Shown here piece by piece: positions 54,806 through 64,000 of a DNA stretch of 64,000 nt. The position numbers were made by a program, and so were the translations under genes. The DNA comes from Acidimicrobiia bacterium (GTDB taxonomy: Bacteria; Actinomycetota; Acidimicrobiia; IMCC26256; JAGNEX01): assembly GCA_020637365.1 (NCBI GenBank), contig JACJWE010000001.1, positions 581,001 through 645,000 on the forward strand, read 5' to 3'. The notes beneath the pieces were generated by a model that saw nothing but the letters and a program-made list of their open reading frames with translations, did no database searches and had not been told where the DNA came from. Each line of letters starts with the position of its first letter. Position 1 is the first letter of the stretch.

Positions 54806-55702
54806 GCCAGCACAGCGCCTCAGAACAACCAAACGGTGACGCCATCGATCCGCATGTCACCGCCGATGTCCTTGTCGAAGCGCTGCCATACATCCAGACC
54901 TTCCGGGGCGCCTCGCGTCGTCATCAAATACGGCGGCCACGCAATGTCCAGTCCCGAACTGGCTGACCTCTTCGCTCAAGACGTCGTGCTGATGGCCCAT
55001 CTTGGGCATGAAGCCGATTGTTGTACACGGCGGCGGCCCGCAGATCTCTGACCTCATGCGGCGGCTCGGCAAAGAACCCGAGTTCGTGGACGGGCTGCGA
55101 GTGACCGACGCTGAGACGGTCGACATCGTCCGCATGGCGCTTATCGGGCAGGTCAACCGCCAGATTGTTACCCGCATGAACGCGACCGGGCCCTACGGTC
55201 GGTCTCGGGGCGAAGATGCCGGGCTGATCAGGGTGACTCAGCGCGACCCGCGACTCGGGTTCGTGGGCGACGTGCGACAGGTCAATCCGAGATCATCGAG
55301 AAGCTGCTGGCCGAAGACCTCATTCCCGTGGTGGCGGGTATCGGGGTCGACGACGACGGCAAACGTGTACAACGTCAACGCCGATGCGATCGCCGCGGCC
55401 GTCGCCGAGTCGCTCGGCGCTCAAAAACTGGTCTACCTCACTGACGTGCCAGGGCTACTCGGGGACGTCGAGGACCCTGATTCACTGATCGATTCGCTCG
55501 ACCTCGACGAACTGGACCGCCTCGTCGCGAACGGTGCAATCCATTCGGGCATGGTGCCAAAGCTCGAATCGATCGCAGGCGGCGATCCGCGGCGGAGTGA
55601 CTCGGCGCACATTCTCGATGGACGCATTCCCCACGTGCTGCTCGTCGAACTCTTCACCAACCGGGGATCGGCACCATGATTTGGGAAGGAACGGGCCAAT
55701 GA
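54802..55702 (+). CDS. argB: Acetylglutamate kinase (multiple frameshifts)
   Basis: Phosphorylates N-acetylglutamate. GTG 54802 overlaps the argJ stop. Motifs appear in order across frames: VVIKYGGHAM, then IVVHGGGPQISDLMRRLG, EFVDGLRVTD, VYNVNADAIAAAVAESLG and YLTDVPGLLGD, then GMVPKLESIAGG and HILDGRIPHVLLVELFT. Shifts fall near 54910, 55007, 55288, 55364 and 55586-55675. Repaired length is about 300 residues. The true stop is the TGA at 55700-55702, overlapping argD. The high shift density is the worst in the window apart from 40-47 kb. Confidence 0.9.
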
Positions 55703-56928
55703 GCGGCGACTCTCCGATGTGGTTGGACAGCGCATCTGCGACGAGTGAGGACTGGATCGCCCGCGACGCAGCGTCCGTACTCAACACCTACGGGACCCGA
55801 CCCCTCACCTTCGAGCGCGGAGCGGGGTCCTATCTGTACGACGTCAACGGCACCGAATACATCGACTTCTTGTCCGGCCTCGCCGTTACGTCCCTCGGCC
55901 ACGCACACCCCGACGTTGCCCGGGCCATCTCCAGTCAGGCCAACACGCTGCTGCACACGTCCAACCTGTTTGGAACCGAACCGCAGGTCCGCGTCGCCGA
56001 ACGACTCATCGCGCTGCTCGGCCGGGGCAAAGTGTTCTTCTCCAACTCCGGTGCCGAGGCCAATGAGGCAGCGATCAAGTTCGCACGCGCCTGGGGGCGC
56101 GCGCATGGCGGCCCTGACCGTTTCCACATCCTGACCGCTGACCGAGGGTTCCACGGGCGGACGATGGGCGCTCTGGCCGCGACCGGTCAGCCAGAGAAAA
56201 AAGAGCGGTTCATGCCGATGCTCGAGGGTATGCATTCGCTGCCCCTCGACCGTCCCGACCAGTTTCTCGACCGTATTGGTGACGAAACCGCCGCAGTGCT
56301 GCTCGAACTGATCCGTGCCGAAGCTGGCGTTCTGCCCCTCGACGTCGACTTCGTCCAGGAAGTCGCCCGACGCTGTGCGGACACCGAGACGCTGCTCATG
56401 GTTGACGAGGTACAAACCGGCATCGGCAGAACCGGAGCGTGGTTCTGCGCCGAGCATTACGGCATCACTCCCAACGTCGTCACCATGGCCAAAGCGCTCG
56501 GCAACGGGATGCCGATCGGAGCGACCTGGGTTGACGATGACGTTGCCGGTCAGATCCTTGTCGGAGATCACGCGAGCACCTTCGGCGGACAGCCGCTCGC
56601 GACAGCGGCCGCGGAAGCGGTGCTCCAGGTGATGGCTCGCGACGGCCTGCCGGAACGTGCGGCCGAGGTCGGCGCAATGCTCCAACAGCAACTGCTCGAC
56701 CTCGATGGAGTCGAGAGCGTCAGGGGTCGCGGGATGCTCATCGGTGTGCAGCTACACGACGGCGTCGCCGCAACAGATGTCGCCGCCGCTTGTCGGCGGA
56801 GCGGGCTGATCGTTGGTCCGCTCTCTCTGTCGGCAGTCCGAGTCACGCCGGCGCTCAACATCCCAGTCGCAGTTCTCGATGAGGGCGTCCAACGCTTCGA
56901 ACGGGGGCTCAGCTCATGTTTGTCGTAA
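55699..56928 (+). CDS. argD: Acetylornithine aminotransferase
   Basis: PLP-dependent class III transaminase making N-acetylornithine. FFSNSGAEANEAAIKFARAW binds the phosphate, LLMVDEVQTGIGRTGAWFC carries the PLP aspartate, and TMAKALGNGMPIGA holds the Schiff-base lysine. ATG 55699 overlaps the argB stop; 409 residues. A longer in-frame reading from 55534 is a shadow in argB. Confidence 0.96.
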   Translation: MSGDSPMWLDSASATSEDWIARDAASVLNTYGTRPLTFERGAGSYLYDVNGTEYIDFLSGLAVTSLGHAHPDVARAISSQANTLLHTSNLFGTEPQVRVAERLIALLGRGKVFFSNSGAEANEAAIKFARAWGRAHGGPDRFHILTADRGFHGRTMGALAATGQPEKKERFMPMLEGMHSLPLDRPDQFLDRIGDETAAVLLELIRAEAGVLPLDVDFVQEVARRCADTETLLMVDEVQTGIGRTGAWFCAEHYGITPNVVTMAKALGNGMPIGATWVDDDVAGQILVGDHASTFGGQPLATAAAEAVLQVMARDGLPERAAEVGAMLQQQLLDLDGVESVRGRGMLIGVQLHDGVAATDVAAACRRSGLIVGPLSLSAVRVTPALNIPVAVLDEGVQRFERGLSSCLS

Positions 56929-56964
56929 CCCTGGCGCGTTCGACTGCGCCGATTGGAGGCCACG

Positions 56965-57885
56965 ATGTCTAGCGACCTGCTCGACCTCACCGTTCTGCAA
57001 CGCCCCGACTGCGCGTCGATGCTGACCACAGCTATCGAATGGAAAGGTGAGCCGTCCCTCGTCCCGGCGCTGCTGGCTGGCGACGGCGCGGCCGCCATCT
57101 TCACCAAACCGTCCTTGCGCACCCGTATGTCCTTCGAAGCAGCGGTGGCTTCACTCGGCGGACTCCCGATCAGCTTCTCAGCAGGCGAGGTCGGGCTCGG
57201 AGGTCGAGAAACCGCTGCCGACATCGCATGCACCGTCGCATCCACCCTGGGAGTCCTCGCCGCACGGGTTCACCACCACAGCGACCTCGTCCAGATGGCC
57301 GCGGCCGTCGATATCCCCGTTATCAACCTGCTGTCCGACGAGAGTCACCCGCTGCAAGCGCTTGCCGACCTGCTGACCTGCGTCGAGAACTGGGGCGCGC
57401 TCTCTGGCCGAAAGATCGCCTATGTCGGCGATGGCAACAACGTGGCGGTCTCACTCGCCCGGGCATGCGCGCTCACGGGGATGACGATGTCATGTGCCTC
57501 GCCTCCCGGCTACGAGATCCCGCCGGACATCATCGCCGAAGTCAACGCAGAATCGATCGTTCTCGAGCAGTTGGCCGATCCACTCGCCGCGGTCACCAAC
57601 GCCGATGCTGTATACACCGATGTGTGGACGTCGATGGGACAAGAAGACGAGTCCCAACAACGCCGAACGGCGTTCGAAGGCTTCATGGTGACCGCAGAGC
57701 TGATGAGCCACGCCAAACCCGACGCGATCTTCCTCCACTGCCTCCCGGCACATCGCGGAGAAGAGGTCGCCGCCGATGTGATTGACGGACCGCAGTCTCG
57801 GGTCTGGCAACAGGCGGGCAACCGTTTTCACGCCGCTCGGGTCGCCATCGCCTGGTGCCTCGATCCTTCAGGGCTGATCCAATGA
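56965..57885 (+). CDS. argF: Ornithine carbamoyltransferase
   Basis: Makes citrulline from ornithine and carbamoyl phosphate. FTKPSLRTRMSFE is a slightly divergent carbamoyl-phosphate motif (usual FxKxSTRTR, here SLRTR). ESHPLQALADLLT and LHCLPAHRGEEV are the other two signatures, the latter with the ornithine-binding HCLP. ATG 56965 after TTGGAGG, 306 residues. It overlaps argR by 4 bp. Confidence 0.94.
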   Translation: MSSDLLDLTVLQRPDCASMLTTAIEWKGEPSLVPALLAGDGAAAIFTKPSLRTRMSFEAAVASLGGLPISFSAGEVGLGGRETAADIACTVASTLGVLAARVHHHSDLVQMAAAVDIPVINLLSDESHPLQALADLLTCVENWGALSGRKIAYVGDGNNVAVSLARACALTGMTMSCASPPGYEIPPDIIAEVNAESIVLEQLADPLAAVTNADAVYTDVWTSMGQEDESQQRRTAFEGFMVTAELMSHAKPDAIFLHCLPAHRGEEVAADVIDGPQSRVWQQAGNRFHAARVAIAWCLDPSGLIQ

Positions 57886-58355
57886 CCGGCCTCTCCAAAC
57901 CTCAGCGTCAGCATCGCATCGCCGAGCTTCTCGAACAGCAGGCCGTTGCCTCGCAGGCTCAACTCGTCGAACTGCTTGCGCTCCAAGGCGTCAACGCAAC
58001 ACAGGCCACCGTTTCGCGCGACCTCGAAGAGATGGGTGCGGTCAAGATCCGCATACCAGGCGGGGCCATGGCCTACGCCGTCCCCGAACGCGTCACCGAC
58101 CGACCCCTGCCCGACGATCACCTGCGTCACGTACTCGGCGACTTCGTTCTTGACGTCTCGTACAACCATCCAATCGTGATCCTGCGCACACCCCCCGGTT
58201 CGGCTCACGTCGTCGCATCGGCACTCGACCGCAGCAACCGAGAGGGCGTGCTGGGCACGGTCGCCGGCGACGACACGCTCCTCCTGGTAGCCGACCGCGG
58301 AATGGACGCTTCTGAGTTGGCCCATAGCCTCGCCACGCTGGCTGGACTGGAGTAA
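57882..58355 (+). CDS. argR: Arginine repressor
   Basis: Hexameric arginine-responsive repressor. The N-terminal winged helix (RIAELLEQQAVASQAQLVEL, then ATQATVSRDLEEMGAVKIRI) carries the conserved TVSRDLxE recognition element. The C-terminal oligomerisation and arginine-binding domain ends with GTVAGDDTLLLVADRG, whose GDDT is the arginine-contacting region. 157 residues, normal length. Likely acts on the operator before argC. Confidence 0.95.
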   Translation: MTGLSKPQRQHRIAELLEQQAVASQAQLVELLALQGVNATQATVSRDLEEMGAVKIRIPGGAMAYAVPERVTDRPLPDDHLRHVLGDFVLDVSYNHPIVILRTPPGSAHVVASALDRSNREGVLGTVAGDDTLLLVADRGMDASELAHSLATLAGLE

Positions 58356-58361
58356 CACGCA

Positions 58362-59795
58362 GTGCCGAACAACGACGATGCAGCAACGCCCGCGCAGACC
58401 ACGGGCGTGGCCGGCGGCAAGACGCTCTGGCATGGACGTTTCGAGGAGGGTCCCGACGAAGCGCTTATGGCTTTTACGGAGAGTCTGAGCTTCGACAAAC
58501 GCTTGGCGACCGACGACATCGCGGGCTCTCGCGGGCATGCCACCATGCTCGAACGCGTCGGCATCATCAACGCCGACGAGCTGGCCGCCATCCTCGCCGG
58601 TCTCGATCAGGTCGAAGCCGAACTCGCCGATGACACCTTCGTGTTCGTGCCCTCCGACGAGGACATCCATACCGCCGTCGAACGCCGCCTCACCGAGATC
58701 GCTGGCGCTCCGGGCGCAAAATTGCACTCCGGTCGCAGTCGCAACGATCAGGTAGCGACCGATCTGCGGCTCTGGGTACGACGCGAAGGCGCTGCGCTGG
58801 CGGCGTCACTCGTCCAGCTTCACGGCACCCTCGTCGATCGTGCCGCCGAAGTCGGGCCTGCCTATCTGCCTGGTTACACCCATCTTCAGCGGGCTCAACC
58901 GGTTCCGCTCGCACACCACCTCTTGGCGCATTCCTGGGCCATCGAACGCGACGTCGACCGCCTCGGCGATGCGCTGGCGCGCGCCGATGTCTCACCCCTC
59001 GGCGCTGGCGCGCTCGCTGGTTCCAGTCTGCCCCTCGATCCCGAGTTCTCCGCTCAGACGCTTGGTTTCGCTGCGACGTTCAACAACTCTCTGGACGCGG
59101 TCTCCGACCGAGATTTCGTCGCAGAAATGCTGTTCGTGTGCGCGCTGGGCATGGTGCACCTCTCCCGTCTGGGGGAGGAGCTGATCCTCTGGTCATCCGA
59201 TGAGTTCGGCTTCATCACGTTGGACGACCGGTTCTCCACGGGATCCTCGATGCTGCCGCAGAAAAAGAATCCCGACATTGCCGAGTTGTCTCGCGGCAAG
59301 GCTGGGCGTTTGATCGGCAACCTGACGGGCATCCTGGCTACCCTCAAGGGTCTGCCGCTTGCCTACAACCGCGACCTGCAGGAAGACAAAGAGCCCTTGT
59401 TCGATTCGGTCGACCAGCTGCGCCGCGCAGCCCTCGCCATGAACGGCATGCTCGCCACCATCCAGTTCCGCATCGACGTGATGGCCGCCGCGGTCGACGA
59501 CTCCTTCGCTGGCGCGGTCGACATCGCCGAAGCCCTCGTCGCCCAGGGCGTTCCCTTCCGCGACGCACATGCGATCGTTGGGCGTGTCGTGCGTCAAGCG
59601 CTCGAGGCACACGTCAGCCTGGCAGAAGCGGTCGAAACGGATGCCGAGCTCGGACCAGACTTCACAGACCTGCTTCGCCCAGGTGCCGGTGTCGCACGAC
59701 GTATCACCGCGGGTGGTGCAGGCACCGACGTCGTGGCCGCCCAACTCACCAAGGCCCAGGCCGCCAGCTCCCAACTCCAAAGCCGTTGGCTCTGA
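58362..59795 (+). CDS. argH: Argininosuccinate lyase
   Basis: Last enzyme of arginine synthesis; splits argininosuccinate to arginine and fumarate. Fumarase-superfamily signature GSSMLPQKKNPD is near residues 290-301; SGRSRNDQVATDLRLW and YTHLQRAQPV are the other conserved blocks. GTG start, 477 residues, uninterrupted. argG, usually between argR and argH, is not in the window. The 200 bp that follow show no gene. Confidence 0.96.
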   Translation: MPNNDDAATPAQTTGVAGGKTLWHGRFEEGPDEALMAFTESLSFDKRLATDDIAGSRGHATMLERVGIINADELAAILAGLDQVEAELADDTFVFVPSDEDIHTAVERRLTEIAGAPGAKLHSGRSRNDQVATDLRLWVRREGAALAASLVQLHGTLVDRAAEVGPAYLPGYTHLQRAQPVPLAHHLLAHSWAIERDVDRLGDALARADVSPLGAGALAGSSLPLDPEFSAQTLGFAATFNNSLDAVSDRDFVAEMLFVCALGMVHLSRLGEELILWSSDEFGFITLDDRFSTGSSMLPQKKNPDIAELSRGKAGRLIGNLTGILATLKGLPLAYNRDLQEDKEPLFDSVDQLRRAALAMNGMLATIQFRIDVMAAAVDDSFAGAVDIAEALVAQGVPFRDAHAIVGRVVRQALEAHVSLAEAVETDAELGPDFTDLLRPGAGVARRITAGGAGTDVVAAQLTKAQAASSQLQSRWL

Positions 59796-59995
59796 CGTTT
59801 GGGTCGGCGAAGACCATCTCCCCCACGTCAGCGCTGTTGCGACGAGGCCACCAGAACCGGGCCGCCGTCCGTTCTACCGGCCGGTCCCGTTATTTTGAGG
59901 TTCGTTGCGCCCGCGAACCACGTCCGGAGGGTACCCCCACGCGGTCGGCATGGGTGATGACCGTCAGACGTCGACGGGCCAAACAACCCAGTTGG

Positions 59996-60517
59996 TTAAG
60001 GCTGAGTTGATCGCCACTGGTCGATCAACTCAGCGGGCCAATAGCGCTGCGGGGTGACGTCGAACGCGTCGATGAGCGCCTTCTGGACACCCTGGTAGTC
60101 GTAACAGTTCACCTCGAAACGGTTACCCCAGGGGTCGGCGAACTCATATGCCCAGCACAGGTCAAAATCGATGACATCATCGATCCTGAGCGGGCTCCCA
60201 TCGATGCTCGCCAAGGTTTCATTACTGAGCGAGCGGGCGAAAGCGACAAAAGCATCAACGTCGACGCTGAATGCCACTCCGGTCGCCTGGGGGACCATCG
60301 GATGCGTATCGGTCGCTTCAAAAAGAGCCAGCGTCGTCTTGCCGCCGTCAGCGGAAATCTGGACGGGCCCGCCGTCGAAACCTTCTGCCCAAAAGCGGAA
60401 CCGCTCGACCGGTTCGAAGCCCAAGCGCTCGCCGTACCAGCGAACCGCATCCGCCCGATTTGGTACTCGCAGATGCACGTGATCGATGCGTCCGAGGGCA
60501 AACGGTGAGGGGATCAT
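59996..60517 (-). CDS. VOC (glyoxalase/bleomycin resistance) family protein
   Basis: 173 residues. RIDHVHLRVPNRADAVRWYG and ADPWGNRFEVNCYDYQ are the paired beta-alpha-beta-beta-beta modules of the vicinal-oxygen-chelate superfamily, with His in HVHLRV and Glu in FEVNC as probable metal ligands. Function of individual members is diverse. It starts 33 bp behind the penicillin-binding protein gene on the same strand and may be co-transcribed. Confidence 0.85.
   Translation of the reverse strand: MIPSPFALGRIDHVHLRVPNRADAVRWYGERLGFEPVERFRFWAEGFDGGPVQISADGGKTTLALFEATDTHPMVPQATGVAFSVDVDAFVAFARSLSNETLASIDGSPLRIDDVIDFDLCWAYEFADPWGNRFEVNCYDYQGVQKALIDAFDVTPQRYWPAELIDQWRSTQP
60001..60034 (-). terminator. 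Hairpin at the 3' end of the VOC gene
   Basis: Perfect 13-bp stem, arms 60001-60013 and 60022-60034 (GCTGAGTTGATCG and its complement), 8-base loop. It lies inside the last codons of the VOC gene, just before the stop on the minus strand, and in the convergent junction with argH. Symmetric, so it could stop transcripts from both sides, though it lacks a long T-tract. Confidence 0.45.
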
Positions 60518-60550
60518 GGGCCCACCCTAGTGGTGATCAGCGTCGTCCTG

Positions 60551-62946
60551 CTATCCGCCGATGGTGAAGTTGACGGTCGCTCCCGGGGCTATCTGTTGGC
60601 CAGCGGCGGGGGATTGGGATACGACAGCGCCCGTATCCTGCTGTGCTCCTGCTTGGAGTTGCGCGTTGGGGTTGAGCGAGGCGCCTTGGATCGCAGCGAT
60701 CGCCTGGGAATAGGTCATACCGGCCAGGTTAGGAACGGCAACCGTTTGCGGGTCGGGTTCCGGCGGCGCACCTTCTTCCACCGGAGGTGCCGGTTCCACC
60801 GCGGGTTCGGGGGCTGGCGGCGGTGGTTGCGTGGTCGTCACGATCGCGGGGGGCGGGCCGTCGTTAGCCGGATCCAGCGAGGACACGATGATCGTCACCG
60901 AATCGCCTGCGGGGATCTCGGTACCGGGCATCGGGTTCTGACCGATGACCGTACCGTCGGCAACATCGGGGACGTACTTGTACTGATACTCGACGTTGAA
61001 GTGTTCGTTGAGCGTGCGCAGAGCACCGTCGAGGCCCATTCCCGAGACGTCGGGCATGCCAACCACGGGGACGATTCCAGCCGGGAGGTCGACCGGGATC
61101 GTGGTGGGCGGTGCCAAGAATTCCGACGGCTTTACCCCGTCGAGTGCATTCTTCATAAAGTCCGCCCAAATCTGAGTGGGCCAGGTGCCGCCCGCGACCC
61201 GGATCGGGGTGGCTGGCGGCGTCATCGACGTGTTCGAGTTCTCGAATCCAACCCAGACCGAAGCGGCAAGTTCCGGTGTGAACCCGACGAACCAGGCGTC
61301 GCCGTAGTCGTTGGTGGTTCCGGTCTTGCCAGCGGTGGGGCGGTCGATGATCGCTCGTTTCGCCGTTCCGTTTTGGACCACGGCTTCCATAGCGATCGTC
61401 GCTTCGCGGGCCACGTCGAGGGGGATGACACGCTCCCGGTTGTCGGGCGTCGCCTCGTAAACGATCGTGCCATCTTCGGTCGTGATACGGGTGACGAACG
61501 TGGGTGGCGAATACACACCATCAGCGGCGATCGTCGAATATGCGGTCGCCATCTCGAGCGGCGTCACCTCGTTGGTCCCCAGCACAGCTGAGTAGTAGTC
61601 GCCGAGCGTCGAGTCCCGAATCCCGAGGTCTCGAGCGACCTTGTTGATCACGTCAGGGCCCAGGTCGTGCGCAAGGCGTGCGTACACGGTGTTCGTCGAC
61701 GACGCCGTAGCAGCGAGAAGCGATTGCGAACCCCGACCGGCATGGTCGTAATTCTTGGGGCACCAATCTTCTTGTCCAGGCACCGAAAAGCAGACTTCCG
61801 CAGGTGCGGGATAGACGGTGTCGAGCGTGTCGCCGTGTTCGAGTGCGGCGATCAACGCGAAGATCTTGAACGACGATCCGCTCTGACGTCGGCCCTGGGT
61901 GGCAAGGTCGAACTTGGCGTTTTCATCGTCGATGTTGAAAAAGTTGTCGCCCCCGACCAGCGCGCGCACATTGCCGGTGAATGGTTCCATCGCAACGAGG
62001 GCCGCTGACGGATACGACGATTTGTCGAGTACCCCGGTGATGGCGGCTTCGGCATCGCGCTGCATGGCAGGGTCGAGTGTCGTGTAGATCCGCAGTCCAC
62101 CACCAAACAACAGGTCTTGGCGAGCTTCGGCGGTTTCGCCGAACTGCGGGTCGTTCAAGATGAATTGGCGTACGTACTCGACGAAGTGCGGCGCTATATA
62201 GGTCTGCTGCACCTCGCGCACCAGGTTGATCTGTTGTTTCTTGGCGGCGTCTGCTTCCTTTTCGGTGATCACACCCGTCGCGACCATCCGTCCCAGCACC
62301 AGGCTGCGTCGGTCTCTGGCGGATTTGGGGTTGTTGTAGGGGTCGAAGTTGTTGGGGAGGGAATGATGCCCACGAGGAGCGCCGATTCGGCCAGGTCGAG
62401 TTCTGACGCGTTCTTTCCAAAATAGTGTTGTGCCGCTGCCTGAGCTCCGTATGCACCGTTACCGAAGTAGATGACGTTGAGGTACCGCTCAAGGATCGTG
62501 TCTTTTGAATAGCGCCGCTCCAGTTCGAGGGACAGGACGGCCTGCTTAATCTTGCGCTCGACCGTTTCGCTCGAGTCCTGCAACAGGGCAATCTTGACGT
62601 ACTGCTGGGTGATCGTCGATCCGCCTTGGCCGACCTCACCCGATTCGGCGTTTGATCGAGCGGCCCTCAAGATGCCTCGTACGTCGACACCGTTGTGCTC
62701 GTAGAAGCGTGCGTCTTCGGACGCCACAACCGCTTTTTGCATGTACTCAGAGATCTCGGAGAGCTTGACTACTTCACGGTCTTCGACGAAGAAGGAGGTA
62801 ATCAAGTCGCCGTTGGCGTCGTATACCTCAGAGGTTTCTGCGGTGAAGTCGGGCTCGTCGAGCGCCACGGTATAGGTACAGCTCACCACACCGGAGAGAG
62901 CGAGGACGCCAATGATGAGTACTGCGATGCGTTTCAAGCTCACCAT
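60551..62946 (-). CDS. Class A penicillin-binding protein with PASTA domains (frameshift)
   Basis: Bifunctional peptidoglycan synthase. From ATG 62946: membrane anchor (IAVLIIGVLALSGVVSC), glycosyltransferase domain (VASEDARFYEHNGVDVRGIL with catalytic Glu; GGSTITQQYVK), then the transpeptidase with SxxK in QSGSSFKIF, SxN in SSTNTVYAR and KTG in AGKTGTTND. Two PASTA domains and a Pro-rich spacer end the protein (about 61080-60551). A shift near 62358 (GIIPSP, then NNFDPYNNPKSARDRRSLVL) joins the two frames; about 798 residues. PASTA domains sense muropeptides or lipid II in related proteins. Confidence 0.92.
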
Positions 62947-63342
62947 TATCGCGAAACGTGAGACCTTGGTTGTGGTCGGACCCGGCGAATACCGCAGGAT
63001 CTGGCGCACCGCCGTGCGATCGACGGCGAAGGCCGCACCGGTGCGCGACCTTCGGGGAAGTCCAAGAGGACGCATCTAGTGTCCGTCAGCGGCGAGGGGA
63101 TCCGCCGGGTCGTTGTCGCTCCGGGCTTCTCTGGAATGTGACATGTTGGGTGGCGGGGCCTGTCTAGGCTGGGCGACGTCTGTGCAGCCCGCGGTGACAC
63201 CTATTGCCCAGGCTGGTCGCGGACCGACCTCAGATCGATCGATCCGCGTTGGTGTGCTGGCGCCGCAGGTGCCGATATCGATCAGGTAATGAAACAGTCA
63301 ACCAATACGTTTGCGCAGCGTCGTACGCGAACAGAAGGAACG
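62947..63342. other. Intergenic region between the divergent PBP and tyrS genes
   Basis: About 396 bp without a gene I can support. Open frames here have no family features. It must contain the two divergent promoters; a GTGACA near 63138 resembles a -35 element but has no well-spaced -10. No T-box elements were recognised upstream of tyrS. Confidence 0.5.
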
Positions 63343-64000
63343 GTGACCTCGGTGCAGTCCAACCAACTCGATGCTCTGAAGTTCGGGACTGAGCAATTCA
63401 TCGCCGATGATGACTTCGTCACCCGCCTGAACTCCGGGCGTTCGCTTCGAGTCAAACTCGGTATCGATCCAACCGCATCCGATATCCACCTCGGCTTCGC
63501 TGTGGTGCTGAACAAGCTGCGCCAGTTTCAAGACCGCGGACACACAGCGGTGCTCATCCTTGGCGACTTCACCGCCTTGGTCGGTGACCCGTCTGGACGG
63601 AGCAAGACGCGTCCTCGCCTTTCGGTCGATGAGGTCAACGCCAACGCGATGACCTACGTCGACCAGATCACCGACATCCTCGATCCCGCACAGCTCGAGG
63701 TACGTCGCAACTCTGAATGGTTCGGACCCATGGGTATGGACGGCGTTCTCGACCTGACGTCTCGCTACACCGTGGCTCGCATGTTGGAACGAGACGACTT
63801 CGCCAATCGCTACAGGAGTGGCACGCCCATATCGGTGAGTGAGTTCCTCTATCCCCTGATGCAGGGGTGGGATTCGGTGATGGTCGAAGCCGATGTGGAG
63901 TTGGGCGGCACCGACCAGCTGTTCAATCTGCTCGTCGGCCGTGACCTTCAACGGCAGATGAGTCAGCCCGCACAAGCAATCGTGACGATGCCCTTGCTCG
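63343..64000 (+). CDS. tyrS: Tyrosyl-tRNA synthetase, partial (runs off the window)
   Basis: Class I synthetase for tyrosine. GTG 63343 after AAGGAA. KLGIDPTASDIHLGFAVVLN contains the HIGH-type HLGF motif near residue 49, followed by LILGDFTALVGDPSGRSKTR, EFLYPLMQGWDSVMV and ELGGTDQLFNLLVGRDLQ, the tyrosine-binding region. The KMSKS motif and the S4 domain lie beyond the window edge. Divergent from the PBP gene. Confidence 0.94.
   Translation, partial: MTSVQSNQLDALKFGTEQFIADDDFVTRLNSGRSLRVKLGIDPTASDIHLGFAVVLNKLRQFQDRGHTAVLILGDFTALVGDPSGRSKTRPRLSVDEVNANAMTYVDQITDILDPAQLEVRRNSEWFGPMGMDGVLDLTSRYTVARMLERDDFANRYRSGTPISVSEFLYPLMQGWDSVMVEADVELGGTDQLFNLLVGRDLQRQMSQPAQAIVTMPLL

Noticed and set aside
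59796..59995. Possible short gene behind argH
   Set aside because: Frames through this 200-bp stretch show no family features; an imperfect GC stem near 59851-59897 is too weak to call a terminator.

Overview
The window looks like a chromosome piece from a high-GC actinobacterium, most likely class Acidimicrobiia (inferred from gene content and order; no marker search was possible). Lineage signals are the mihF-gmk-rpoZ-coaBC-metK-priA run with an actinobacterial-type integration host factor, a PriA without a recognisable Walker A motif, a DUF2017 gene behind clpS, a DUF6159 membrane protein and the order argC-J-B-D-F-R-H.

Layout. 0.1-2.1 kb: efp, nusB, clpS, DUF2017. 2.1-5.6 kb, minus strand: a membrane-anchored pentapeptide-repeat protein of about 990 residues and a small membrane protein. 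5.8-6.5 kb: a TSUP transporter. 6.6-15.7 kb: the pyrimidine operon pyrR-pyrB-pyrC-carA-carB-pyrD-pyrF, with a PyrR-binding RNA motif just upstream of the pyrR start. 16.0-22.0 kb: mihF, gmk, rpoZ, coaBC, metK, priA. 22.1-23.5 kb: a secreted HELQH metallopeptidase on the minus strand. 23.8-31.8 kb: def, fmt, rsmB, rpe, a MoaB-like gene and the riboflavin genes ribD-ribE-ribBA-ribH, followed by a short broken cold-shock-domain gene. 32.2-38.5 kb: DUF1844, then infC-rpmI-rplT-trmH-pheS-pheT. 38.7-39.5 kb: DUF6159.

39.5-52.4 kb is an accessory stretch: a Phd-type antitoxin and a decayed second copy, an ABC-F ATPase, an MmcQ/YjbR protein, an NLR-like conflict system (Trypco1 protein plus a giant trypsin / nSTAND ATPase / WD40 / TIR protein), a FitA-like antitoxin, two lipoproteins, a GNAT enzyme, a MazEF-like pair and a cyclase-family hydrolase. 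52.5-59.8 kb is the arginine operon behind a candidate ArgR operator. A VOC protein, a class A penicillin-binding protein with two PASTA domains and the start of tyrS close the window.

The most interesting element is the conflict system at 42.5-47.6 kb. Its sensor carries 15 nearly identical 132-bp WD40 units that differ almost only at four residues per unit, as expected of a rapidly remodelled recognition surface.

Many clearly essential single-copy genes (pyrC, pyrF, gmk, ribE, ribBA, ribH, argJ, argB and others) carry 1-bp shifts, often at homopolymers. This points to uncorrected indel errors in the assembly rather than gene death, so frameshifted genes are annotated here as whole genes with the shift positions stated.
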